Assembly (NCBI GenBank): GCA_902806575.1
Contig: CADCXD010000007.1
Span: 434,001 to 498,000 of the forward strand
Direction: 5' to 3'
Origin: Jackrogersella multiformis
Taxonomy: Eukaryota; Ascomycota; Sordariomycetes; Xylariales; Hypoxylaceae
DNA length: 64,000 bases
The position numbers and the translations under genes are program-made. The notes under the pieces are model-generated. The model was not told the DNA's origin and searched no databases. It saw only the letters and a program-made list of their open reading frames with translations. Shown here piece by piece: positions 36,508 to 48,593 of this stretch. The stretch's first letter is position 1; each line of letters opens with the position of its first letter.

Positions 36508-37226
36508 TTTTAGAGAATTTGAAAGAATCTATAAAGTTTCTATCCTATAACAGAAGACAAAGACCAAGGTTATAACGGGTCGGAAGGTTGTATTTATAAG
36601 AAGACCAAACAAGTCCATTGTGAAGATACAGCTGCTCGTAGCCGTCAGCAATTTGTTTTCGCACAATAATACATCCGCCAAGACTGGAATACTCGGCATT
36701 GTTCGTATCGCAAAAGTCGTCATCTCCTTTGAAATATCGTACAGTACGCTTAGACTTACTATAGGCCATAATAAGTCTTCGCTATTATGACAATTATTAT
36801 GTCCTCATCAGGTACTATACAAGTTCATACAGCTGTATTTAGCGATCCTCACGGGGGTGATAAGTTGCACCAGTTAAGAGACACGGGATGAACCTAAATA
36901 AACTACGTTGATGGGTTTTCTCAGTCATAATATATTATTGTTCTGCTTAATACTCATGAAACTTGGGTTGAATATAGTTCATAATATGATCAAAATGATC
37001 AAATAGGTCCAAAAGATACACACTTAATAACCCCTATCGTGTCGTAGGAAATCCTTTCGTTAATACGTGATGAATGCTAATAGTGGGCCTGTTTAACTTT
37101 CAAGACCCTGAGTCGAACATGAGCAACAAATTCTCATATTACATCCGACACGTTGTTAAGCAGACTTCTCAGGACCAGTAAGATTTTCGCCATTATGAGG
37201 ACCACTCCGTTCTACTAACCATGTTC
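36508..37226. other. Intergenic with a doubtful small ORF
   Basis: Upstream side of the J-domain gene and downstream of the phosphatase gene. A 74-codon minus-strand frame with an ATG (36769-36545) starts MAYSKSKRTVRYFKGDDDF; it has two cysteines, no signal peptide and no family motif. I do not count it as a gene, but it is the only candidate here. Confidence 0.4.
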
Positions 37227-39249
37227 CTAACTCCGAGGAGCACGACCGTTGTAATTGACGCCCTCCTCGGCCGTGTAGTCGGCGAAGCAGTCGTAGTCGA
37301 AGTCGATCTCGTCGATGCGGTCTTTGAGGACCGCGACGACATTGTCGAATGAGCAAAGGCCGTGGGGGTCGGCCGGGCAGCCGGGGTGGGAGCCAGCGAC
37401 AGGGACAACGGCGTCGTTTCTAAAAAGCTTTGTGAGTACGTTGTGTTCTTAATTAAGATTGACATTGACAAAAGTTAAAAGGGGGAGAGGAAAAGGGGTT
37501 GGGTTGCTTACACAAGGAACCTTATCTGCTTGGTCGGTTGATAGGCCGGGCACTCCAGAACCTGGACGTTGAAGTGCGTCGCGAACGGCACGAGCTTGCT
37601 AGCCACGAAGCTGTTCTGTCTTTGGTTCCCGGCAACGCTTAGTGGGGGTCCAGCGAACAATGCAGTTAGGTTGAAAGCCATGAGGGTATCGAGAACGACG
37701 ACCTCGTGGGTGGCATCGGCGTAGATGGACTGGTTCAAGGGGAAGTAGGTGGATGAGTTGTCAAACGTCGTGTTCAGAGCTGACCAACCCTCGGGGTATT
37801 CTCCCGTGAAGCGGGCAACGAATTCCTGCAGATAGGCCTTCCCTTGGGCAGCAGCGACAGGAGAGCCTGGACCGTTGTCATAGTAGAACGACTAGGTAAC
37901 GGTTAGTAAGTCTGACTCATGCGCATTCGCAGGCAATTATAGCAGAAGAAAAGACATAGGAACCTACAAGATCGAAAAAGTATTCGAAGTTAAGGAAGTC
38001 CTCTTGGCTGAAGAGTCGACAGAATGCAGAGTAGCCGAGCGCAATAGTCTCATAAGCGCAAAGCTCAAGCATCGCGACGATGTCGGTTGATGTGAAATTG
38101 ATACCGGAGACCTATATAAATATGGTCAATAACCCAACGGTCTATATCGTCTTGAACCTATCTGGCATATAATTACCTGCGAGTTTAGACGAGCAGTGGT
38201 AGCATCGAAAGCATCCTCTGCGAACTTAGACGCCATCGTATCCCCGATACTCCCTCGGCTAGCAATGTTGGAATTATTGCATATCTCGTACGGCGCGCCC
38301 GAGTTGTTCACGCCGGGCGTCTCCACGAGAATCTCTATGCTTACTTGGTCTAGATATTCTGGTACGCCAAAGAAGCCAGCAGCAAAATTTTGAGTGGTTT
38401 TCACCATGCGGTCTTGAGACTCGGTCCGGAAAACAGGGATGGTGCCAGCTTCAGTAAAATTATTGAGGAGATGCCCATAGAGTTGACGATGCTGGAGGCC
38501 GAGGAGAAACTCTTCACTTCTGCCGAATGGGGTGAGAAGTTCACCACCTAGTTTATAGGTCCAGTCAGCCAGAAAAGCTAGATCACCTCGTACTTCCAAC
38601 CCTTCCTTGGTAGCGTTTACGATCTTTTCGGCGAATTGGGCCGGCACAGCACCGGTAGTCGGGTATCTAGCACCGTGCCGATATAACAGATGCATCTGGG
38701 TGACACTGCAGCCTTCTGGGGCGAGCGGGCTGGTATCTGGTAACCCATAATCGGCAGAGGACAGTGAATACCAAGGCGACAAGTTGCCCCAATACTTAGC
38801 GATATCGAACTCATCCGATGTGGCATCTTGACCGTGCGGCTGCGGCAAGACTAGCGGGAACTGGTTGGACGGTCCTCGATTGTGCGGATACGTCAACGCC
38901 GTTTGAATGGCCGCGGGTTGCGCTCCTGTTGGAGTTGGCCCGGCAAACCCGACTTCGGACTCGGGCGGGAAGAGCACAGAGTCGACGGAAGCTTCATGTT
39001 GTTTCTTAGTTAGCGACTAACTACTCTACTTGAGTTACCTACCTAGGTAAAAGGTAGGTAGGTATGTAAGATAAGGCAAGGTAGCTTAGATATGGCATAT
39101 AGGTAGTAATACATACTACCAGATGGAGGGTAGATATCCGATACGGCGGATCCGGCGTGGGGTGCCGCCGTGACGAAGGTCTCATCGTCTGCTGCTGTAC
39201 TGGTCCGAACCAGCAATGCTGAGACAAAGGCGGCGGTAACCAGCTGCAT
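37227..39249 (-). CDS. Secreted histidine acid phosphatase (phytase/MINPP superfamily)
   Basis: Extracellular phosphomonoesterase of the histidine phosphatase superfamily, clade 2. Exons on minus: 39249-39120, 38991-38177, 38111-37968, 37891-37512 and 37419-37227 (introns 128, 65, 76 and 92 nt), 553 residues. A signal peptide is evident (MQLVTAAFVSALLVRTSTAA). The phosphate-binding motif RHGARYPT lies at about residues 148-155 with the nucleophilic histidine at 149. The proton-donor region reads DATHEVVVLDTL (His near 426), with Glu where many phytases have HD. Conserved features include VFRTESQDRMVKTTQNFAAG and the C-terminal IRFLVNDAVVPV. At least seven N-glycosylation sequons (for example NNFT, NNSG, NTT, NSST and NLT) fit secretion. 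Phytate or inositol-polyphosphate hydrolysis is likely but not proven. Confidence 0.93.
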
Positions 39250-39290
39250 TTTGTTCTTGAATCTGCTACCTACCTATTATATGTATGTAT

Positions 39291-39318
39291 ACGATACACG
39301 ATACACGATACACGATAG
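39291..39318. repeat. 7-bp tandem repeat ACGATAC x4
   Basis: Four head-to-tail copies of ACGATAC (last copy ends in G), followed directly by two copies of a TATCCAATGATAG-like 13-mer. They lie 42-96 bp upstream of the phosphatase ATG, where the promoter should be. Confidence 0.88.
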
Positions 39319-39441
39319 GTATCCAATGATAGTATCCAATGATATTGACTGGTTTGCCAAGTGACGGTCTCAAAAGCTTAACTTGAGCTACCAAGACTTG
39401 ATTCTTATAGTGTGTGTAGGTATGGCAAGCTGACTGGCTGA

Positions 39442-39468
39442 CTACCTAGGTACCTAGGTAGGTACCTG
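39442..39468. repeat. TACCTAGGTA palindrome cluster
   Basis: CTACCTAGGTACCTAGGTAG followed by GTACC. Confidence 0.8.
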
Positions 39469-40034
39469 GCTGACCCTGGACTGCTGATCCCAATTGGAAG
39501 GATCTCGACCTGTACTACCTACCCAGGTACCACGTAAAGGCAGTCCCGACGAGGATTCGTATTCCTTGCAGGTAAAATCGGCTACCCGGCAATCGGAATT
39601 ATTTTCCCTTAAAGATTCTATCTCCCAATTAGGAAGAAGGCGCTTTACTTAGATAGGGATAGCCCCTAGTTCACCCGCCGATTTATGCATTATTACCTGC
39701 CGCGAAGCGGTCACACACGGGGGTCTGGAGGGGGAGCGCTTCTCGGCTATTCATGTCATACATTTAAATCATGTTTTCTGTTCTCTCTTTTCTGTTGTGG
39801 TTAGTCATATGCAACCCGCCGTCAATACCTAAGTAGTGCTTATGGCTCCAACGACATAAAAGCAATGTTTTTCATTTTCCATATCGTAATACTACCATGC
39901 TATATAACAGCTAGGTAACTCGGTGTTGCGAACCTGATTCGGAATCGATCGAAGCATCGTGCAATTCCCCATAGCAACATCCCAGTCCTCGGCTTGTGCC
40001 TAATAGTAGCAACTGGACATCTCGTGGGTGGCGT

Positions 40035-41829
40035 TCACAAGATCTGGTAGTTGTAGTACTTCTGGTGGTTTGCTTGCTTGTTAAGCGCCCACTCCTTCTG
40101 TCTTGCAGCCTTGTGCTCTTGCTTACGGCTTCTCTGCTCAGTGCGAACCACTTCCTTCTTCTTCTGGTCAGTTACTCCCAGCATACCAGTTCCACCGTTC
40201 GCCCGGCTTACAACCGCACCATGGCGCCCTTGGGTCTGACGTCGGGAAACCTGGCCGTTCCCGTTCTGAACATCGTCAACGTCCATAGCATCATCCCCGG
40301 CCGATGCTGCCTCGATGGCAAGTCTCTCGGCACGCTCTTCTGGTGAGGGGTGGTTGTGGAGGTTCTGTCGATAATACTTAGCCAGAGATCGGTGGCCTAC
40401 CGCACGGCCTGAAGGAAGGTGTAGCTCGGTGTCATCGTAGAAGATTGCACGATGCTTATGAGCATGTGAATGCCATCCATCCATCTGGTGGTGGTGTCGG
40501 GGATCATGAGATGAGTGATGAGGGTGCTTGTCGAGTCGTTCGTACTGGTGAATAAAGTTATCGACCGGGATAGAACCAAGCTCCTCGGACTTGCAAGACG
40601 ACGTAGAGCTATCGGTCTCCCAACTTTCGTCCTCCATGATTTCCTCTCCATCCTCGCCTACGGCTCTGGCCGATCGCCTACCTCCGAGTTTGGCCCCTCC
40701 ATTCTGCCTACCGTCTTCAACAGACTCATCCTCCGAGTCTTCGTCATCCGAATAGGTACCTCTGAAGTCATAGTAGTCACCAATCTCAACCTGCTCATCC
40801 TCAGAAGTATATGGGACCTTGCAATGGCCTTTATCCCGCATATGCGTCTGTACTGCAATCGCTGTATTCTTAATTTTCCCGCAGTAGAGGCACTCGTGGA
40901 ACTCTTGGATCCGCTGCTGCAACGCACCAATGAGGCCTTCAAGATCGACTAAGTATTGTCTCTCGGGAATGAACATGCTGTGAATGCGTTCCATATGAAC
41001 AATATTCAGGGGAACGGTCGGCGAATCGTAATTGCAGAACAAGCATGACTTCAGCGTAAGGTTTGGAACGGGCGTTGATGTGCTGGAAGTAGCCTCCTCG
41101 CTAGCCTCCTCTGTCTCTGATACCAGATGTTCTCTCTTGTGGCGCGCCTCAGCTGAGGGATGGGGATTCGACGGTCGCTTCACCGGAGACGGACGTTCTA
41201 CTAGGGTAGTCTTCTGAAACCCTTCAACTACTTCGTTGAACTCTTCTTCGGCATCGGAATCGACTTTTTCATTACCGGTGCTGATAGGATCACCAAGAGA
41301 AAAGGTAGAGCTCATGACAGAACTGGCATCGTCCTGGTTTGGTTCTCGGCGTTGTGAAGCTGCCTCTTTTGCCTTGTGCTTCTGACTCGAAATGTGATTT
41401 TGGAAAGAGTTCTCACTGTAGTATGTTCGTTGACAGACCTCGCAGACCTGTTGAAAGCCGGCACGGTCTGCTTCGGCGCTAGTCTCGGCGCGAGCTTGGA
41501 TAACCTTCTCGGTAAAGACCTCGGACGAGATCGGAGGTAGTGATGCGACACGACGTTTGAGGTTATACCGACTGCGAAGGAAGCACGTCACATGTTAGAT
41601 CAATAACGTTGGACATGCGACCACACAAAGACAAAGACAAAGACAAAGGTGGGGGGAAGAGAGAAGAAAAAACTTACTGCCAGTCACTCTTCATGTGGCC
41701 CTTTTGGGTGTCAGCGAAACGGAAGGCTACTTGACATGTGTTGCAAGTAAACTGATGTGACGACGGTGCCGGGTCCTGCATGGAGGACAGTGCAGCACCA
41801 GAAGGACGACTCCCCGTGATGGTAGCCAT
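40035..41829 (-). CDS. REI1: Pre-60S ribosome factor Rei1 (C2H2 zinc finger protein)
   Basis: Cytoplasmic 60S maturation factor that helps release Arx1/Alb1 from nascent large subunits. Exons 41829-41678 and 41571-40035 (106-nt intron, GTAAGT donor, CTAAC branch point, CAG acceptor) encode 562 residues. Four C2H2 fingers are visible: CNTCQVAFR..H..SDWH (the intron splits this HMKSDWHRYNLKRRV hallmark), CEVCQRTYYSENSFQNHI..H, CLFCNYDSPTVPLNIVHM..H and CLYCGKIKNTAIAVQTHM..H. The acidic DDEDSEDESVEDG region, the LPSGRAVGHRSLAKYYRQNL motif and the basic C-terminus are typical for Rei1/ZNF622. The start is the first ATG, at 41829; the open frame before it lacks one. It is divergent from the HECT ligase gene. 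Confidence 0.96.
41629..41650. repeat. (AAGACA)n inside REI1 intron
   Basis: Three to four copies of AAGACA within the only intron of REI1. Confidence 0.8.
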
Positions 41830-42076
41830 GGTTGGACTACTGGACGGATTACTCGGAGAGTGTAGAAGAGAAGGAATTGTAAAAGTTGTCAAAGAAAACC
41901 GAGGAAGAGTTTGACGTTGGTTTTTAAAACTTAGGATATTCCAACGACAAACGACGAACGACGGAAACTCCGACGTGATAAAGTTCCCTAGTCTTAGGAC
42001 GTGAGTAGTTTAAATCTGAGTGTCGAATACTGTGTGTAGAATAGATGGATGAGGGGGAGGGGTTTGTGAGGCTTTA

Positions 42077-42121
42077 TCTGGAAATCTGGAACTCTGGAAC
42101 TCTGGAATTCTGGAAATCCAG
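42077..42121. repeat. Degenerate 9-10-bp CTGGAAxTx tandem repeat
   Basis: Five copies of CTGGAA spaced 9-10 bp apart (CTGGAAATCTGGAACTCTGG and onward). The T/A step suggests slippage. It lies in the REI1 upstream region. Confidence 0.8.
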
Positions 42122-42757
42122 ATTAGGTACACTAGCGCCAGGAATTGCGGCGATAGCAAAAACCCGAATTGTTTTAAACCAAAAGGTAGGAGAGGAAAGG
42201 GGAATAAAGGGTTTTAGAAACGAAGAGTATGAAATTGCCGTAGCATGTGATCATACTAATTCATCACGAGGGTTGTAAGGAACGTAAGGATAGAAATAAG
42301 AATTGAGAATTAATCAGAGTTGCTGAAATAATCGTCGAAATTCTGGTTGGATCTAGTGGCGTTAGTGGGGGGCTATTTTTACCCTCCCGCCTTACTATTT
42401 AAATCCTTTTTGCCGAGAAAAAAAAACATTTAGGTCAGTCATACCTACGTCAGTTCTCACTAAAATCAACTATGCAACTAGGTACCCCGGGTAAGTAGAT
42501 AAAAATGATTATCGATAAGCACTTGAGTTAATCAACCGTCTTCTGTTTGTAAGCAATTTCTCAATCTCTCGATCTCTCAGTCTTGACTTATTTTATGCAT
42601 ATACCATACATATTCGATACATTTGCTACATATCTTTGTCCATGCCCATGTTTCTACAGGATCTACATAGGTACCTAGTCTTATAAATGTATTTCTGAGA
42701 TGAATCATCCCTAAGAGTCATACCGGCCTCGATCCAAAATGTTGCCAATATTTACGT

Positions 42758-42780
42758 TCCTAGGTACCTAGGTAAGTAAG
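42758..42780. repeat. TACCTAGGTA palindrome cluster
   Basis: TTCCTAGGTACCTAGGTAAG followed by TAAG. Confidence 0.75.
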
Positions 42781-43493
42781 TATCTCGATTCTCGATTCTC
42801 ATGTACATATGTACGTGATACGTACCCTGGAATCTCATCTGATTGGGCTAGGCGAGGCCGAACTATGGGGTGGCAGCGTCGAATGTACAGTTGTTATGTA
42901 CGTTACTAGGTAAGGTACATGACACTAAATAAAAGACCGGGATAAGATCGGTACCTAGGTACAGAGTACATACCTATGAGTTTGTACCTTCTCCATATGC
43001 GCACTCAGCCTCCAAGGTCCAAGGTCTAAGGTCAAGGGCCAAGGAAGGAAGGTTTGGAGACCCCAATCCATCAATCCATTCGGTTTCATTTGTGATACCC
43101 GCCCAAGGTAGTAGTACTACATCGATTACTACTCCAGTGCATCGATTACCAACTTCCCTCCTTCAAAATTACGTTCGTTGCTCATGTTGTTAACTTCCAG
43201 TTGAATATTTGCCTCATTTGACAACTCGACTAAAAATTTGTATTCTCTTCGTGATGGTTATGCAGCCTGATACCGCGTAATCCTATTACGGTTTCGACTA
43301 TCGCCATTCCTCTTGTTCTACTACCGATATTCGATATCCTCCATCGACTCCCCCCATCGACCTACCTATCCGGTCACGAGACGATTCGGTGGCGATTGAT
43401 AACGTTACACTCAGGACTTCTTCATTGAAATTTCTATTCTCCGTGTAATCATATATTCGCTTCCTTCGACGGGGCTCGTTTGCACCGTATGTC

Positions 43494-46400
43494 ATGACGC
43501 GAGAAGTCAACCGGCCGATGGACAATGGTCCTAGCCACCACAGTCTAGAGGATGATATCTTAGCCGCCCTCTGGGAGCAGGTCCCCTTTCCGCGGTTACC
43601 CCTGGATGCGCCTCCGGAGATAAGAGACCTTGTCATCAACGTTGAAAACCCAAAGAGAGTTTATGCTATATATCGCGCCAGCCGCCGCCACGATCTCCAA
43701 CTCCTAGTTGAGAAGTAGGTTTTAAAATCATCTTAGCACATACAAATGCATATCTCTAGCCATAAGATTAAGTACTTAACATGTTATAGGTTCATCGCCC
43801 AACTCCGTTATGGCTGCGGCTTCAGCGCCTGCACTACTCCCTCTTGTTTTAGTTGCCGGAAACGACTTGCCGGTAAAGCCCCCATCCGCCGATATAATCC
43901 TACTAGCGCAAGGACATTGGCTGTATTTCTAGCAAGTCAGGATGACGCTGATAGCCGACTTTGTCCCCATCTCCAACCCCCAGCCGGCCCCAGCGACTCC
44001 GTGAAGTCACTACTTTTCGGTCCGAGATATACGGCATCTTCCAACGATACAACCGGTCCAACCTATACTGTCCCAGGGTTCAGGACCAAACCTACCAAAG
44101 GAGGTCCAGGTCGCGTAGTCTCAAAGAGGGGACTAACATCATCACTAAATACTGCGTCATTAATCCAGGCGAGTCGTAGGGAGAGCAGCCAGAACCGAAG
44201 CAGACAGTCTGAAAGCGTAGCGAAGGACGAGTCATCATCGATTCCCGGTGATACTCACGAAATGCGCATCACTGAAAAATCTATTAGCAAGGATTACCGT
44301 TCATTCGCTGCCAATGTTTTTGGGACTGTCGCGTTCAAGATGATGGAATGGTTGACGCCAAATAACATGGAAGCTATGTCGGAGAAAGTTGCAGCGGTTG
44401 ATTATACCCTGGACGCTAAGCGGGAACTTGGAGAAATCCCGTCTAGGTCGGGCAGTCAGAGTGAAAGGACCAGTCCACCGTCCGCCCCGTCGATACCCGA
44501 GTCGGATAATCAACCCGACATTCAAGATACCCTCGACGTCCACCGGTACGCTGCATCTGGGCCCGCCCCAAGGAGCGAAGTCACCGGCATCTATCAGAGA
44601 GTACATCCTGAACACCAATCGGTATCTAGCCCGGGGTTTCCAGGTCTATCGCCACATCAGAGAAGGAATTCCAATGCCCGAATTCGTACATCTTCAGTTT
44701 CAAAGTCGCAGGCCAAGGCCGTTCCTGAGCCCTTGGTCGAGTCGATTGAAGATGAAACGGGCCCCCTATCACCTAACATACACACTACCCAGCCAGAAAA
44801 GGTGTCAAAAGGACTGGTTCGGCCTCCGTCGACCATAGCGCGAGCTACATCACCAGTAACGGAGAACGACATTCATCTAATGCCCGAAAGGAAAGTTTCA
44901 GAGCCTTCGAGTCCGAACTCTCACGCGGACGAACATTGTCTTCAGATAGATGGCGCCAACGGCGAGGAGACTTCGAGCAGTGGGGAGACTACGCGATCCC
45001 TAGATACACTGGATGAAAGCCACTATAGTCTAACAACATATGACAAAGCAGATTCGACATCTGAGCTAGATAGCTATCTACCGGAGTCGCTTTCGCGCCT
45101 AAATCTTCAGGCTATCAATTTTATATGCGATGTTTTACAGGAAGATGCCACTTCTGAAAGACATCTCTTGGAACCACCAACTATTAGTGGATTTGATAGA
45201 CGGTCGTCAAATCGACTCAAATCATGGAAGAGAAAGCGGAAATCAGAAGGGGTTTATTCACAAGATCTAAAGTTCCAGTGGAAGTTATTTGCCGAACAGA
45301 GTATATTCCACGTCTTGAGTGATCCGCAAGCATTATTGGACTCGTTTACTAGTTCCAATGGTATGGTCGACTCGCAGACACTGTGGTATTGTATGCTACG
45401 TTTGACCAGGGTAGCACCTAGCCTGGTCTTCGATAGCCTCTGGATGGCTTTGGCAGGTCTTTTCGCACCGCCGAAACCCCTACAGTCTATGAGATCGCCG
45501 ACCGCGAAAGTGTTCCCCAGATATCAAAGGTCGTTCACAAATACAGAGACCGCATCGCTTATGTCTGTATGCTTCCACGCCCTGGTTGCTGCAGCTCCAT
45601 TGGTGACCGATCCAAGACAACTTAATGACATGTCTCGCATCAGGGCCCATGGGTTGTCACTCGCCGGTGGCGGCGCGGTCGCAAGACAACCGATGTCCTT
45701 GTGTCTACAGTATGAAGATGCTTTCACAGATGATATGGCTATTCGATTAGCAAGAAGACTGCTTAGGGTGATCCCAACACGGCGGCACTTTGATGAGCTC
45801 ATTGAGCTTGACTTGGATTTGGAGGATGGGGCCAGAGAACCCGACGTCGTAGAGATATTACTCTCGCATCTAGAATCCTCGACACACTCCGTACTAAACT
45901 TCTCAAAGCCCGAACGAAGTATACATGAAAAAAGAGTTCCAATCCTGCTCCTGGATTGGGCGAGAGCAGTAATGCTCTATGAATGGGAGGGGAAACCTGA
46001 CGTTTCTGGAGATGGCTCATTCGGTGGTGCTCTCTCACTGATCGCGGCCATGTGTCAGTATTCCTCCCTGTAACTTGAGATTCTTAAACTAACGATAAAC
46101 CAGACCAGAAACGTCAGTCTCTCCTTTTAGGTGACGTCCATTTCCGATGCGAATACTTTAGTGATCGGCTTGATCCAATTCAAATGCCAGTTGCTTGGCT
46201 GTCATTTACCTCAACTAAACAGAAGGTCCATCTTCTAGATTATCCATATATTTTTAGCCCAACGTCATTAGTGTCATACTTCCGAGCTGTCAACTTTTCG
46301 CGAATGAGTCGTTCCTACGAGGAATCTAGCTCTTTGAAAGAACGAATCAAAAAGATTATTGAGCCTGACAGCCTTGTTACGGAGAAACATCAGAAAGATG

Positions 46401-47578
46401 TGCTTGAAGATCTCTTGAGAATTCCCTCGGCTAAGTACTTGATCTTGGATATCAGCCGTAACAATGTGCTCCGAGATGCTTTCGATCAGCTCTGGCGACG
46501 CGAAGAACGCGAATTGATGAGGCCGTTGAAAGTCCATCTCGGTGAAGATGAAGGGGAAGAGGGATTCGATTCCGGCGGCGTGCAACAGGAGTTCTTCCGT
46601 CTCGCGATCGCCGACGCTCTACGTCCAGACTATGGTGCCTTCACTATTGATGAGAGAACGCAGATGACCTGGTTTCAGCCTGGCTCCGTGCAGCCAGACT
46701 GGAAGTTCGAGCTAGCCGGCGTGCTCATATCACTAGCCGTCTATAACGGTCTCACTCTACCGATCACATTTCCAAAAGCTTTATACCGCCAAATTCTAGG
46801 CGAACCCGTCACCGAATTACATCACATCGCGGACGGATGGCCGGATCTGGCCAATGGGCTAACTACTCTTCTCGAATGGAACGAAAAGGATGGTTCCGTA
46901 GAAGACATCTTTGTCCTCACCTATGAATTCTCGGCGTCCATGTTCGACCAGCCCATCACCCGCGAGATGGACTCCTCTCGGCGGACATCTTGGCCGCAAT
47001 TCCCTGGTCACCCAGCCTCCGATCCCCTCTCGGCATCCAACCCGCCGGATGCGCCGCTCGTCACGGGCGACAACCGTAACGCCTACGTCAGCGACTACAT
47101 TCGATACCTGACGAACGTCTCGGTGGCGCCGCAGTATGCCGCCTTCGCGCGCGGATTCCGGACCTGCCTGCACCCGAAATCGCTACAGCTCCTGACCCCC
47201 TCGATGCTACAGAACATTGTGGAGGGCACACAGGAGATCGACGTAGGGGACCTGCGGCGGGCGACGCGGTACGTAGGGTGGGACGCGTCACATCGGACCG
47301 TGCGGGACTTCTGGTCTATTGTCAAGCGGTACGACGACCGCATGCGCCGCAAGCTACTCGAGTTCGTGACGGCCAGCGACCGAGTACCGGTTGGCGGCAT
47401 GGCCAACATCCAATTCGTGGTGCAGAAGAACGGCGAGGAGGAGGGCGAGGGCGGCCACCTGCCCACCGCCTACACGTGCTACGGCACGCTATTACTACCT
47501 GAGTACCGCGACAAGGACGTCCTGCGCGAACGGCTCGCTATGGCGTTGGAGAACGCGCAGGGCTTCGGATTTGCGTAG
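43494..47578 (+). CDS. HECT E3 ubiquitin ligase with AZUL zinc finger (Hul4/UBE3A type)
   Basis: Transfers ubiquitin through a HECT-domain thioester. Exons 43494-43714, 43790-46053 and 46104-47578 (introns 75 and 50 nt; the second with a GTCAGT donor and CTAAC branch point) give 1319 residues. Near residues 70-130 an AZUL-type finger is visible: QLRYGCGFSACTTPSCFSCR, then YNPTSARTLAVFLASQDD and LCPHL. A long Ser/Pro-rich disordered region follows, then an E6AP-like helical region (QEDATSERHLLEPPTISGFD). The HECT domain fills the last about 370 residues: EGFDSGGVQQEFFRLAIADA, FELAGVLISLAVYNGLTLPI, PKSLQLLTPSMLQNIVEGTQ and the catalytic Cys near 1287 in LPTAYTCYGTLLLPEY. It corresponds to fungal Hul4-type proteins; substrates are unknown. 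A hydrophobic or aromatic C-terminus (GFGFA) as in other HECT ligases is present. Confidence 0.95.
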
Positions 47579-48593
47579 TCGGTGTTGAGTCAAGCTAAGC
47601 TACACAAGGGGACAAAAATGGAGTGCTGCACCAGTCAGTACCACGATGCAGGGGAGGAAGAAATATATAGGAAGGGAGAAATTAGAATCTGGTATAATCC
47701 CCTATACCTCGACAGGAAGGTATAGAGATACCGGTAAAGGTATGGAGTATACAGCCTTGGAGTTAACACACGCTGGACGAATAAGTATAGGCAAAAGGGA
47801 AAAATAAATGAGTATTGTGTGAGAGCAATAACGGGCCGCATCTTTCGGTAGTAGTTGAACACGGGACACAGGTTACTTACCTACCTAGCCTGGGGTTTTT
47901 ATTACCCCTGCCCCGGAGGCTGAGACGGAACGTGATGGAGAGTCGGGGTTCTCTTTTCTCATACATCCAGTACATTACTCATCCACCGACCTACCCACCA
48001 CTTATCCCCCCATATACCTGTCTGCCTGCCTGCCTATCTAGGCAGCGGCAGACAGGTACTCGCTACGATGTTGGCATTGTCCTAGTATCTATCATTTTGG
48101 CGTACGTGCGTGTAATAAAAGTTGAGGGGCGGTCGCTTTTTTTTTTTATAGCTCATGCATGCTATACCACATCATATACCTACTACCTACCTGGCCTATC
48201 TAGGTACTCATACCCAGAGCTTGAGATTAGATATTCACTCTCCAGGGCCGTGTTTTCGTGAGGTTCGCATGTCGATTCAACTAGCTCTACGTATGCATTT
48301 ACCTCGTACGTACCTAGGCACGCATTCGCATCCCCATGTACGAGTAGTCCTTTTTTTCTCGTCTCGAAGAATTTCAAATGAGAAGTGGCATCTTGATCTT
48401 CACTTTTTTTTACTATCCGTATGAGGCAACCCATCTAGCTGTCTACATGTATACATCCACAACGATGCGTTTCCCTCTCCCCTACTCCTTCCGCGGGGTA
48501 TGTACGACATTGCAGGCGCGATGTCGCTAAGTAGATAGACAGTTCTGGATAGTTTCGCCGTCGTCGAGCAGATAAGATACCGAAGTATCCCGT
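47579..48593. other. Intergenic gap, convergent 3' ends
   Basis: About 1 kb between the HECT ligase and CCT5 stop codons. It contains short TACCTAGG-like elements (about 48190-48206 and 48308-48320) and a CTGCCTGCCTGCCTAT stretch (about 48020-48036). No gene recognised. Confidence 0.55.

Larger units (their letters stand above)
39250..40034. other. Intergenic gap with tandem repeats
   Basis: Upstream region of the phosphatase gene and 3' flank of REI1. It contains a 7-bp tandem repeat (39291-39318), a 13-bp duplication (39320-39345) and a TACCTAGGTA cluster (39442-39468). No gene recognised. Confidence 0.6.
41830..43493. other. Intergenic, divergent promoters of REI1 and the HECT ligase
   Basis: About 1.66 kb. 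It holds a CTGGAA-rich degenerate tandem tract at 42077-42121 and TACCTAGGTA elements at about 42668-42678, 42758-42780 and 42952-42962. No gene recognised. Confidence 0.6.

Noticed and set aside
36545..36769. 74-residue protein MAYSKSKRTVRYFKGDDDF...
   Set aside because: Has an ATG but no domain, signal peptide or splicing support; noted within the gap entry only.
39291..39345. CRISPR-like direct repeats
   Set aside because: Units of 7 and 13 bp with no spacers, in a eukaryotic promoter; simple tandem repeats.
40515..40952. 145-codon plus-strand frame
   Set aside because: Antisense to REI1 zinc-finger coding sequence.
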